Shown here piece after piece: positions 17,001 through 24,467 of a stretch of DNA of 64,000 nucleotides (within the stretch, counting starts at the first letter, position 1; each line of letters opens with the position of its first letter). Source of the DNA: Streptomyces venezuelae (lineage in GTDB: Bacteria > Actinomycetota > Actinomycetes > Streptomycetales > Streptomycetaceae); NCBI RefSeq assembly GCF_008642295.1, contig NZ_CP029190.1, positions 6,679,501 to 6,743,500 on the forward strand, given 5' to 3'. Made by a program: the position numbers and the translations under genes. Below the pieces are notes generated by a model, which saw only the letters and a program-made list of their open reading frames with translations, was not told the origin of the DNA and made no database searches.

Positions 17001-18357
17001 CAACGGCGACTTCGAAAACGCCGCCACCGGCGCCCGGCACGCCGACCTCTGGGGCACCGACCCGTTGGGCCGCGTCATGGAACTGCCCGGCAGGGACCGC
17101 TCCGGGGGATCCGCCTTCGACCCCGCCCGGCTGATCGTCGCCCAGACCCGAAGCTGGGCCGACTGCGAGCCCGTCAGCGGCTTCAGCCTGTGCGGCCCGA
17201 TCCTGTCCAAGTACAAGGCCATGGGACCGGCCCGACTCGGAGCCCCGCTCACCGGAGTACTGACCTCGGGTGACGGTGTGGGGCGGTACGCCGACTTCGC
17301 CAACCACACCACCCTCGTCTGGGGCCCGAAGACCGGCGTCTGGGCGGTCGGCGGCTCGATCCGCGACAAATGGGGCGCACTGAACTGGGAGAGGGGCCCC
17401 CTGGGCTATCCCACGTCCGACGAGTACGACACCCCGGACCGGTCCGGCCGCTACAACACCTTCCAGCACGCACAGTGGGGCGCCGCGATCTACTGGCACC
17501 CCGAGTTCGGCGCACACTCGATGTACGGCAGCATCTACGCGAAGTACCGGGACGCCGGCGGCTTCGCCCGGCTCGGCTACCCGACGACGGACGAGACGTC
17601 CACCCCGGACAACGCCGGGCGGTTCAACCACTTCCGGCGGCCCCTGGACAGGGGTGACACCGGATCGATCTACTGGAAGCCCGACCTCGGCGCCAAAATG
17701 ATCACCGGGCCCGTCCGTTCCTTCTGGGCCACCCGTGGCTGGGAGGCCGGCTCCCTCGGCTACCCCACCTCCGACACCTACGCCCTCCAGGACGGCAAGG
17801 GCCAGGTCGGCTACTTCAACTACGCCGGCGTCTACTGGTCCCAGGCCACCGGCACCCACAAGGTGTTCGGCAACATCTTCGCCAAATACCTCGAGCTGGG
17901 AGGGCCGGAGAAGCTCGGCTACCCCGAGAACGACGAGACCGCCACCCCGGACACCGTGGGCCGGTTCAACTCGTTCAACAAGAACTGGGCGATCTACTGG
18001 ACGCCCAGCACCGGAGCACATGCCGTCGGTGGGGCGATCCGCGACAAGTGGGCCGCCATGGGCTGGGAGAGGGGCCCCGGCTACCCGCTCACCGACGAAC
18101 TCCCCACAGCGGGAGGCGCGGGCAGGTACAACGTCTTCTCCAACGCCACCTCCATCTATTGGTCCCCATCCACCGGCGCATGGTCGGTCGGCGGAGACAT
18201 CCGCACAGCATGGGTCCAGCTCGGGGCAGAGACAGGCTGGCTCGGCTTTCCGACCAGCGACGAGTTCTCCGTCCCCGGAGGACGCCGCAGCAACTTCCAG
18301 CACGGTTGGATCGTCTGGAACGCCACAACCCGCGCCATCACCACCGGAACCTCGTGA
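14068..18357 (+). CDS. Large secreted DNRLRE / FG-GAP / LGFP-repeat protein
   Basis: A 1429-residue exported protein of unknown role, probably cell-wall or surface associated. It starts at TTG, supported by GAAAGGAA. A signal peptide (KALKSGVIALAACSLTLSSL, cleavage near AQA-KES) is followed by a DNRLRE-type region around residues 330-510 (AYWNGG, TTWNNQPATF, FDVTSAVAKGAREHW). Ig-like segments come next, then FG-GAP/VCBS motifs (DLNGDGNTDVWAIEKDTGQ near 734; DTDGDGLPELWARD near 915). LGFP repeats run from about residue 1060 to the end (ERGPLGYPTSDEYDTP, AKYRDAGGFARLGYPTTDET, ELGGPEKLGYPENDETATP). LGFP repeats are known from actinobacterial wall-bound proteins. It is divergent from the RHS toxin gene; related architecture upstream of RHS toxins could mean a partner role, which is inference. 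Confidence 0.85.
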   Translation: MRIPWKHSWGESGKIRRKALKSGVIALAACSLTLSSLPAQAKESAIPKSSTSAESAAQNTIAGKAVQQAAETGTRIEIPALRTEDTKTFANPDGTYTEDRFLRPVHVRRNGRLVDADDTLVAGKDGTIRPRAARLGLALSGGGGSPLARLTKNGREIALTWPGPLPKPVLDGDTATYADVLPGVDLKVIADVDSFSHVLVVKTREAARNPRLSTLSFGIRAKGLKVKAGADGALAAVDPAGHTVFTAPTPKMWDSKRPVTGQASAAADSDTVAATARPSADPAEGAPEAARQAPLGVRLKGETLELTTDRALLTDPGTTFPVIIDPLWRDDWKNAYAIAYKHNAFPNSASTAYWNGGTLSKEARVGCSRDAQNGNAVVCANTFFKIDVSNLWDKHILSSTLRIQQKYAGSWDCKSGAVDIVTSNIPTPQTTWNNQPATFESVASSDVSFGGRNCPTASGDQLIEFDVTSAVAKGAREHWQHGWGFRMSSRTNTVDVSWRKFAPDTARISTNFNTPPGTPADRSTDPSVPCTGGTFGLTDHVTLRARVWDNEDNQVTAIFHYWKDGVYQPIEIRETVVRGNVAAARIPTANLASGTYRWDVTAYDGTSWSPWSGQCLFTIDKTRPSRKPTVSSPQFPNGDTGSPPVSPARTTGDFTFGANGISDVVRYTWHTDTDTAVRSVTAPHPGGSVTIQYKPLNAGPLRMYVTSHDAAGNPSDTTAYLMYAKRSAERDKPGDLNGDGNTDVWAIEKDTGQLKFYPGQGNGEFGLGLDASQATFTDAGITHRGDLGEDGYEDLAVLARGPNGAKELYVMNNRGDGTLQHPDTGRRVLDTYRPEAKVWTDADQILSLGSVNDDTGQEPFSGPDGLIDDYDYADFLIRAGNRLWFFQGSKSAYLDELADPVLVGDEIWAGTTLMTPGDTDGDGLPELWARDEATGDVNEYRSRKDASGNLDISAYGDPATKTRIATGLSLSAYPRLGSNGDFENAATGARHADLWGTDPLGRVMELPGRDRSGGSAFDPARLIVAQTRSWADCEPVSGFSLCGPILSKYKAMGPARLGAPLTGVLTSGDGVGRYADFANHTTLVWGPKTGVWAVGGSIRDKWGALNWERGPLGYPTSDEYDTPDRSGRYNTFQHAQWGAAIYWHPEFGAHSMYGSIYAKYRDAGGFARLGYPTTDETSTPDNAGRFNHFRRPLDRGDTGSIYWKPDLGAKMITGPVRSFWATRGWEAGSLGYPTSDTYALQDGKGQVGYFNYAGVYWSQATGTHKVFGNIFAKYLELGGPEKLGYPENDETATPDTVGRFNSFNKNWAIYWTPSTGAHAVGGAIRDKWAAMGWERGPGYPLTDELPTAGGAGRYNVFSNATSIYWSPSTGAWSVGGDIRTAWVQLGAETGWLGFPTSDEFSVPGGRRSNFQHGWIVWNATTRAITTGTS

Positions 18358-18409
18358 CGACGGTGCCCGCGGATACCCACCGGGATCCGGTTCCCTGACC
18401 CCGTGAGGG

Positions 18410-18439
18410 CCCGGCCCTCCGGGTTGCCGGAGGGCCGGG
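18410..18439. terminator. Bidirectional hairpin terminator
   Basis: Inverted repeat CCCGGCCCTCCGG (18410-18422) / CCGGAGGGCCGGG (18427-18439) with a 4-base loop. It lies between the 3' ends of the convergent LGFP-repeat gene and the pseudogene at 18449, so it could serve both strands. Confidence 0.8.
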
Positions 18440-18448
18440 GCGGGCGGG

Positions 18449-20110
18449 TCAGTCCTCCAGGCCGAAGTAGCGGCTGAGGTAGTCGGTGATCTCGGCGGAG
18501 TGGGGCAGGAGTTCCGGCAGCTGGGCCGCGAGTGCGTCACGGGTGGCCGTGGCGAGGGCGGAGGCGCTGGTGGCGGCCGTCTTGACGTACGGTTCGAGGC
18601 GCTTGATCAGCTCGTAGTTGCTGGCGATGTTCTCGGCGCGCATCGCCTTCTCCAGGGGCGGCGCGCCGGGCGGCGGGACCGGCGCGGGGACCCGGCAGAG
18701 CGGGTCGACGACCTTGTTGTAGAAGTCGTCGAAGTTGTCGTTTTCGTCGCGGCCCTGCAGGTCCCCGGAGGGCGCGCACTGGACGGCCAGGCCGAAGCTG
18801 CGGGAGGAATCCTTGCCCTTGGCCCGGGTGACCGTGAAACCGCCGCCGAAGCCGAATTCCACGCCGGCGCCGAACTTCTCGCCGTGGTGTAGGAGCCGGC
18901 GGTGGTCTGGCTGACGGCGTCGGTGGCCTCGGTGGACTCGGCGAAGAAGCCGCCCTGGGCCGTCCACACACAGGTGTTGACCAGGTCCCGGTGCGAGTAG
19001 CCGGTGGCGGTGGCGCTGCGGGGCGCCCCGCTCTGCGGGTTCGACGGGGGGAGGTTCACGCCCATGCCGCCCAGGACCGCATTGGCCTGCGCCAGGGCCA
19101 CGTTGTGGCCCATGTCGTGCTGGTCTCCGTCGAGACCGACCCGTAGAAGGCGCGCAGGGGCTGCTGGTCCCGGATGATGCGGCGCTTGAGCGCCTACGCG
19201 TCACGGGGTTTGAAGTAGCTGTACTCGCCGTAGCGGGTGACGCCGGGATAGTCGGGGTCGGTGACCTTGCCGCGGTCGTCGAAGCCGACCGCACCGTCCA
19301 GGGTGCCCTGCTTGGTGTAGCGGGGGTTGATCGGGAAGTGGATGATGTTCCAGTCCAGCGGGATGTCCGGGTTGGGCAGCATCCGGTAGGCGACCAGGGC
19401 GCCGGTGTGCGCGAGGCGCAGGGCGAAGACGTCGGCGGTCTGCGACTGAACCAGGGCCATGCCGGTGTTGGCCGGTACGTACCGGCGGCCGACGGCGGGG
19501 TTGAGCACCCGGGCCGGGTCCTCGGTGTGCCCGGTCAGCGCCAGCCGGGACGCGCGGGCCGTGGTATGGCCCTGGCCCACCGTGATGTCCGCGCTCCAGG
19601 TGGTGGAGAACTCCAGGGCGGCCGAACCGGTGGCCTTCAACGAGAACTTCGCCGCCGGCTGCGCGAAGCCGATGCCCATCGGCGCGTTGATCGCGAGGAG
19701 GCTCTGGTCGTTCTCGGCGCTGACCGAGAAGTTGAAGGCCGAGGTGCGGCTGGTGGTCCTGCCGGCGGACAGGCTGTGGACCGCTTGTTCCGCCTCGGTG
19801 AACTCCACGGACAAGGCGCTGGGGTAGCCCTCGGGCTTGCCGGTAAGGTTCTCCGACGGGACCGGCGGCGCGCCCTCGATGTACCCCACGAGCTGCGGGT
19901 CGAACTGGGCCTGGCCGACCCAACCGTGCCCTCGGTGAGCGGCTCGCCGTTGCGGTACAGCCGCAGCGGGCTGGCCTTCGGGTCGAGGTCGCGGGTCCAG
20001 CGGGCGCCCCGCAGCCTCGCCGGGAAGGTGCCGGAGTCGTCGTACGTCAGATTGCGCTCCGGCAGACGCACACCCAGGTGAAAGAGCAGCTCGGGCAGTG
20101 TCCGCCGGTG
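18449..20110 (-). pseudogene. Frameshifted remnant of a large protein, unknown function
   Basis: Several minus-strand frames join into one protein-like sequence. From the 5' side: LPELLFHLGVRLPERNLTY ... RNGEPLTEGT, a shift near 19920, then VGQAQFDPQLVGYIEGAPPV ... RYGEYSYFKPRDA. An in-frame TAG follows at 19195, then ALKRRIIRDQQPLRAFYG. A shift near 19120 gives HDMGHNVALAQANAVLGG ... DAVSQTTAGSYT, and a shift near 18890 gives EKFGAGVEFGFGGGFTVTRA ... LSRYFGLED. So at least three frameshifts and one nonsense codon. The N-terminus is missing, as no start is found before the divergent glycosyltransferase gene. The family is not recognised; Ser/Thr- and Gly-rich beta-type segments recall those of the giant repeat protein at 48172 but this is only an impression. 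Confidence 0.75.
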
Positions 20111-20184
20111 TGGTCGCGGCGTTGGGGAGGCGGCACATCGGATACCCGGTGGCACAGGTGTCACCGAGTGGAGCACATGGGGTG

Positions 20185-21387
20185 ATGGTCGTGCGAGACG
20201 CTCTGACAGATGGTCAAGGACGCGGGCGCCACGTGGCGCTGTTCAACGTACCGATGCACGGGCACGTGATGCCCACGCTCGCCGTCGTGCGGGAGCTGGT
20301 CGACCGCGGTCATCGGGTGAGCTACGCGGTGACCGCGGAGTTCGCCGACAGCGTCCGAGAGGCGGGAGCCACGCCCGTGCTCTACGAGGTGCCCCCGGCG
20401 GGCGAGGCCCCGGAAGACATGGCCGAGGGGGTCACCCAGGCCGTGGGCGTGAATGTGATGGCGCTCCCGCAACTGGAGCAGGCGTTCGCCGGTGATGTAC
20501 CGGATCTGGTACTGGCCGACGTGTACGCGTGGGCGGGGCCGCTGCTGGCGGCTCGCTGGAAGGTACCGGCGGTCCAGCTGGCTCCGACGCACATCCCGTA
20601 CGAGGGCCTGGTCGAGGAGTTTTTCGGCCTCGAGGACATCTCGCAGATTCCCGGCTTCACCGAACTCTCCGGAGAACTCGCGCACTTCGGCGTTCCGGGC
20701 GGGGTCCACGCCCTGACCCTGGCGCCGCCGCGTACGGTCGCCTTCTTCCCCCGCTCGTTCCAGCGGCGGCCCGAGACGGTTCGGGCGGGAGCGGCTCATT
20801 GGGTGGGTCCGGCCATCGCCGACCGGTCCTTTCAGGGAAGCTGGAACAGGCCGGCGGATGACAAGCCGGTGGTCTACGTGTCGTTGGGCTCTCAGTTCAA
20901 CAGGCGTCCGGATTTCTACCGGGCCTGCCTGGAAGCCTTCGACGGCTCCGGATGGCATGTGGTGATGAGCGTGGGCGCCGAGGTGGCTGCGGCCGGACTC
21001 GGCGAGGTGAGGGAAGGCGTCGAGGTGCATGCGAGCGTGCCCCAGCTCGACGTCCTGGCCTCGGCCTCCGTCTTCGTCACGCATGGCGGCATGGGCAGCC
21101 TGATGGAGGCGTTCTCCCTGGGAGTGCCCGTCGTGGTGGTTCCGCAGATGGCGGAGCAGCGCGTCAACGCCGCCCGGGTCGAGGAACTGGGTGTAGGGCG
21201 GTACCTGCCGCGGGAGCAGGCGACTGCACAGGCCCTGCGTGAGGCGGTGCAGGTCGTGGCGGGTGACGGCCGGATCGCGGCCCGCGTGGCAGAGCTGCGT
21301 CAGCAGATCCGCGAGGCCGGAGGTGCGGCGGCGGCTGTCGATGTGGTCGAGAAGGTCCTGGCGGACGCACCTGTGGTGACGGGCTGA
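20185..21387 (+). CDS. GT1 family (macrolide-type) UDP-glycosyltransferase
   Basis: Cytoplasmic inverting glycosyltransferase of the MGT/OleD group, which adds a sugar from a UDP-sugar to a small-molecule acceptor such as a macrolide or other polyketide. The 400 residues begin MVVRDALTDGQGRGRHVALF and contain NVPMHGHVMPTLAVV (acceptor-side motif), DKPVVYVSLGSQFN in the linker, VHASVPQLDVL, and the nucleotide-sugar motif THGGMGSLMEAFSLGVPVVV VPQMAEQ ending in the conserved Gln. Length is typical of the family. Starts considered are ATG 20185 and a GTG two codons on; the upstream open frame overlaps the divergent pseudogene and is not supported. It ends convergent to the KAS III gene. In antibiotic producers such enzymes often inactivate macrolides; the real substrate is unknown. 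Confidence 0.88.
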   Translation: MVVRDALTDGQGRGRHVALFNVPMHGHVMPTLAVVRELVDRGHRVSYAVTAEFADSVREAGATPVLYEVPPAGEAPEDMAEGVTQAVGVNVMALPQLEQAFAGDVPDLVLADVYAWAGPLLAARWKVPAVQLAPTHIPYEGLVEEFFGLEDISQIPGFTELSGELAHFGVPGGVHALTLAPPRTVAFFPRSFQRRPETVRAGAAHWVGPAIADRSFQGSWNRPADDKPVVYVSLGSQFNRRPDFYRACLEAFDGSGWHVVMSVGAEVAAAGLGEVREGVEVHASVPQLDVLASASVFVTHGGMGSLMEAFSLGVPVVVVPQMAEQRVNAARVEELGVGRYLPREQATAQALREAVQVVAGDGRIAARVAELRQQIREAGGAAAAVDVVEKVLADAPVVTG

Positions 21388-21395
21388 GCACGCCG

Positions 21396-21430
21396 CCCTG
21401 GGCGGAATCCGCCTCGGGTTCCGCCCGGGA
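21396..21430. terminator. Hairpin between convergent genes
   Basis: Arms CCCTGGGCGGAA (21396-21407) and TTCCGCCCGGGA (21419-21430) pair with one wobble position around an 11-base loop. It lies between the ends of the glycosyltransferase and KAS III genes and can act on both strands. Confidence 0.7.
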
Positions 21431-21439
21431 CGGCACCGG

Positions 21440-22429
21440 CTACCAGCGCAACAGGATCACGGCCCCGCTGGCCCCGCTGGCCGTGCCGAACAGGCAGACG
21501 CTGTCTCCGGCGGAGAGCCTGCCCCTCTCCCTCGCATGGGCCAGTTGGAGCGGGAGGGTCGCGGCAGCGACGTTCCCGACGTGTGGGAAGGTGGGGATGA
21601 TCTGGGTGAGATCGATTCCCATGCGGGTGCAGAAGGTCTCCCCGAACGGCACCGACGGCTGGTGGATACAGACCAGGTCGAGCGACCGGACATCGACGTC
21701 CCGTTCCTTGAGCCACTGGGATGCCTGGTCGTCCAGCCCGACGAAGGAGCCCATCAGCGCGTCGGAGTCCACGTGCAGGCCCTGAGGCCGGCCGGGGGCG
21801 TGGTGAGGGTCGTACAGGGTGGCGGCGGGCCAGCCGGCGGAGTTGGCCCAGAACGCCGCATCGGTGATCCCGGGAACGGTTGAGGCTTCCAGGAGCAGGG
21901 CCGTGCCGGCATCACCGCCGGTCAGCGAGGTCAGGCCGGTGCGGAGCCGGTCACGGGTCAGATCCCAGCGCGACACGCGGGAGAGCGTCTCCCCGCAGGT
22001 GATCAGCACACGGCGGTGCTGGCCGGTGCGGATCAGCGCGTCCGCGACCTGAAGGGCATTGACGACGCCGTTGCAGGCGTTGCCGACGTCGAAGGCCGGG
22101 CAGGACAGGCCCGTCTTCGCGGCGACGACATGGGCGTTGGCCGGTTCGCGTACGTCGGCGCTGACGGCCGCGAACAGCAGGAGGTCGACATCGGCCGGCG
22201 TCAGCCGGGCCTCACGCAGAACACGGACGGCAGCACGGGCGGCGAGGTCCGAGGGCAGGTCCCCGGGGTCGGCGACCGTGCGTTCACACAGGCCGTACGT
22301 GCGTCTCAGGAGACCGGCCGGGAGTCGGAGCGAGGGGCTGCTCCGGGCCAGGCGCTGTTCGATCTCGGCGACGGTCTGGCGCCGGGAGGGCAGGTAGGCC
22401 GCAATGTGGGTGAGGCGGCTGTACGTCAT
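21440..22429 (-). CDS. Beta-ketoacyl-ACP synthase III-like enzyme
   Basis: Thiolase-fold condensing enzyme of 329 residues that joins an acyl-CoA with malonyl-ACP, or a variant of that reaction. The catalytic triad is visible: Cys in FDVGNACNGVVNALQ, His in CIHQPSVPFGE, Asn in FPHVGNVAAATLPLQL. The start MTYSRLTHIAAYLPSRRQTV is typical of KAS III relatives. The ATG overlaps the stop of the upstream SDR gene (TGATG), so the two are coupled. The sequence around the active site and HQPS (rather than HQAN) suggests a specialised, secondary-metabolism KAS III rather than housekeeping FabH. With the SDR and nearby glycosyltransferase it could belong to a small lipid or polyketide pathway; no acyl carrier protein is seen here. 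Confidence 0.88.
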   Translation of the reverse strand: MTYSRLTHIAAYLPSRRQTVAEIEQRLARSSPSLRLPAGLLRRTYGLCERTVADPGDLPSDLAARAAVRVLREARLTPADVDLLLFAAVSADVREPANAHVVAAKTGLSCPAFDVGNACNGVVNALQVADALIRTGQHRRVLITCGETLSRVSRWDLTRDRLRTGLTSLTGGDAGTALLLEASTVPGITDAAFWANSAGWPAATLYDPHHAPGRPQGLHVDSDALMGSFVGLDDQASQWLKERDVDVRSLDLVCIHQPSVPFGETFCTRMGIDLTQIIPTFPHVGNVAAATLPLQLAHARERGRLSAGDSVCLFGTASGASGAVILLRW

Positions 22430-23334
22430 CACGCCCCCGCCCGCACACCGGAGGCGGACGGCGCCTTCGCGGGCCCGGGCGCGGGAACCCGTGGCAACCC
22501 GGTGGCGGCGTGCTTGATGCGGTCGGTCAACGCCAACGGGAGCAGCGTGTGCAGAGGTACGAGGAGGCGGGCGTCGCGGCCGACGACATAGCGGGCCCGG
22601 GGGCGACGCGCCGTCAGGCACCGCTCCACCGCCCGGGCGACCGGCTCGGGCCCGGGCACACGGCGGTCGACGGAGCCGAACAGCCGGGTGCTGGCCTCGT
22701 AGCCGGGATTTCCGGCGCTGCGGACCGCCGCGAGATCGGCCACGGCCCTGCCGAGCATGGGAGTGGCGAACGCCCCCGGCTCGACCAGGCAGACGCGGAC
22801 GCCCAGCTGCGCGGCCTCCACCCGCAGGCAGTGGGTCAGGGCCGACAGGGCGTGCTTGCCCGCGCTGTACCACCCGCCCATCGGCCACGGGACGCGTCCC
22901 AGCCCCGAGGAGATGTTCACGATCCGGCCGCCGCCACGGGCAGCCATACCCGGCATGAGCAGCCGGGACAGCCGAGCCGGACCCAGCAGGTTCACCTCCA
23001 GCAGGTGCCGGGCGCGCTCGTCGTCGACATCACAGATCGCGCCGGCCTGCGGAATACCGGCGTTGTTCACCAGAGCCCACGGCCCGCCACCGGTCATCTC
23101 GGCGCACTCCTCCAGCGCCCGACGGCACGAGGTCCCGCACGACACGTCCAGCACCACCGTGCGCAGGGCCAGGCCCCGCTCGGCGGCCTCCGCTTGCAGG
23201 GCTCGGGCCTTGTCCGCGTCACGCGCGCCGGCGATCACGTCCCAGCCCGCGCCCGAGAGGCGTAGCACCGTCGTACGGCCGATCCCGCCCGTCGCCCCCG
23301 TTACCAGCACGCTGCGCCCGCCAGGCCCGGCCAT
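22429..23334 (-). CDS. Short-chain dehydrogenase/reductase
   Basis: NAD(P)-dependent oxidoreductase of the classical SDR family, 301 residues from MAGPGGRSVLVTGATGGIGR. The Rossmann motif VTGATGGIG, LVNNAGIPQAG, the catalytic Ser in IVNISSGLG, and the YSAGK Tyr/Lys pair are all present. The C-terminal ~60 residues extend past the usual fold and are hydrophobic (LLVPLHTLLPLALTDRIK), as in some membrane-associated SDRs acting on lipids. The chosen ATG follows GGGGAATCG; an in-frame ATG ten codons upstream (MADGEGAG) lacks a good ribosome site. Its stop overlaps the start of the KAS III gene, so the two enzymes are coupled and may act in sequence: condensation, then keto-reduction. Substrate unknown. 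Confidence 0.88.
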   Translation of the reverse strand: MAGPGGRSVLVTGATGGIGRTTVLRLSGAGWDVIAGARDADKARALQAEAAERGLALRTVVLDVSCGTSCRRALEECAEMTGGGPWALVNNAGIPQAGAICDVDDERARHLLEVNLLGPARLSRLLMPGMAARGGGRIVNISSGLGRVPWPMGGWYSAGKHALSALTHCLRVEAAQLGVRVCLVEPGAFATPMLGRAVADLAAVRSAGNPGYEASTRLFGSVDRRVPGPEPVARAVERCLTARRPRARYVVGRDARLLVPLHTLLPLALTDRIKHAATGLPRVPAPGPAKAPSASGVRAGA

Positions 23335-23630
23335 CGATTCCCCAGCCCCTTCCCCATCGGCCATGGACGTGGCACCGCGTGCGAACGTCCCCGGGGACAA
23401 CGACGTTCCTCCCCAAAGGTTGCGAAGCGGACTCCACCCGGGGTGCCCAGGACGGCCGGGGGAAAGGATGCGACGCTGGAGTGAGGGGCCCGCGAGTGGA
23501 GGTCCGGGTGCGGCTGTGAGCCCGCCGGCCGGGGCACCACTCACCGAGCGTCGCCAGACGGCCTTACCCGCGTGGATCCGGCCCGTCGGGACCGGGACCG
23601 CGTGATCAACCCGGAAGGCAGGTGCGTCCC

Positions 23631-23906
23631 ATGCGCACGTCGACCCGTATCGCCGGCGCCCTTGCCGGCCTGACCCTCACCCTCGGTGGTGCGGTCCTCG
23701 CCGCTCCCACGGTCCGGGCGGACATCCCCGCCTGCACGCAGATGGCCGAACTGGCCGGTGCCACCGACTCCGGCGCCGTCTCAGCGGCCTGTAGCCGTGG
23801 CGTGGTCGGAGACCTGCAGAGTTGTGTGTCCGGGCTGACCGGGGCCGGAGTGGCGGGCGGCGCCGCGACCGGTGCCTGCCGGGCGGCGGCCCACGAACCG
23901 CGGTAG
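23631..23906 (+). CDS. Small secreted four-cysteine protein
   Basis: Encodes 91 residues with a clear signal peptide (MRTSTRIAGALAGLTLTLGG, cleavage near VRA-DIPA). The mature ~58-residue part has four cysteines (PACTQM, AACSRG, QSCVSG, GACRAA), which could form two disulphides. The ATG is preceded by GGAAGGCAGGTG; an in-frame GTG three codons upstream overlaps that ribosome site. It is followed by another small secreted protein on the same strand. No family is recognised; a secreted peptide or wall-associated role is likely only from the signal peptide. Confidence 0.7.
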   Translation: MRTSTRIAGALAGLTLTLGGAVLAAPTVRADIPACTQMAELAGATDSGAVSAACSRGVVGDLQSCVSGLTGAGVAGGAATGACRAAAHEPR

Positions 23907-23950
23907 AAGGCCGAACGAAGGCGCCTGATGCCTGAGAGGAGAAGGAAGTC

Positions 23951-24166
23951 ATGCGCATCCGAAGAGTCCGTAGAATTCTGGGTCTCGCCCTGGCTGCGGG
24001 AACCCTTGCCGGCATGAGCGCCGTCGGCGCTGTCAGCGCCGGCGCCGCCTCGTCTCCGAGCATCTCCAGCGAGGACTGCACGGCCGCCGGCGGACAGATC
24101 GTTTCACGTCCCTACTCCGGCGAGTCCTGCGCGCTGCCCGACGGGACCACCCAGAGGATCACTTGA
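23951..24166 (+). CDS. Small secreted two-cysteine protein
   Basis: Encodes 71 residues: signal peptide MRIRRVRRILGLALAAGTLA up to about SAGA-ASS, then a short mature part with two cysteines (SSEDCTAAGGQIV and GESCALPDGT). A very strong ribosome site (GAGAGGAGAAGGA) precedes the ATG. The spacing of Cys, GG and the second Cys resembles the minus-strand gene at 26014-26211, so the two are probably paralogues flanking the BNR-repeat gene. A large hairpin follows 50 bases downstream. Function unknown; a secreted peptide is the most that can be said. Confidence 0.75.
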   Translation: MRIRRVRRILGLALAAGTLAGMSAVGAVSAGAASSPSISSEDCTAAGGQIVSRPYSGESCALPDGTTQRIT

Positions 24167-24467
24167 CCACCAACCCGTCTGAGCCAAGGCCGACCCCGCC
24201 GTAACAGCACGACTCGACCAAGGAGCCGACCGGCACTCCACGCCGGTCGGCTCCTTGGTCGTGCGCTCCTCGACGCCCCCCGTGCTCCTCGACGACCCCC
24301 GGGGATGACTCCGTCGTTCGGCCCATCAAGGGCACCGGCTGCCACGCCGAAAACAACCCGGCGGAGTCTTCGCCCCACCCTCGCGTTCCGGTACGCCTCC
24401 GCGCCTCAGGCCGCTCCGATGACGGCTGTCCCGCACCCCGGCCGAGAGGCCCGGAGGAGATTCCCGC
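24167..24467. other. Intergenic region with terminator and leader of the BNR-repeat gene
   Basis: 301 bases without a gene. The first part carries the hairpin at 24216-24260. The last part leads to the BNR-repeat gene and ends with GGAGGAG, a strong ribosome site. No other feature is apparent. Confidence 0.6.
24216..24260. terminator. Perfect 18-bp hairpin terminator
   Basis: Arms GACCAAGGAGCCGACCGG (24216-24233) and its exact complement (24243-24260) around a 9-base loop, 49 bases after the stop of the small secreted protein gene. It should end transcription before the BNR-repeat gene. Confidence 0.85.

Noticed and set aside
15295..18540. 1081-codon minus-strand frame opposite the LGFP-repeat gene
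   Set aside because: No ribosome site or domain; the plus-strand frame has a signal peptide and clear repeat families.
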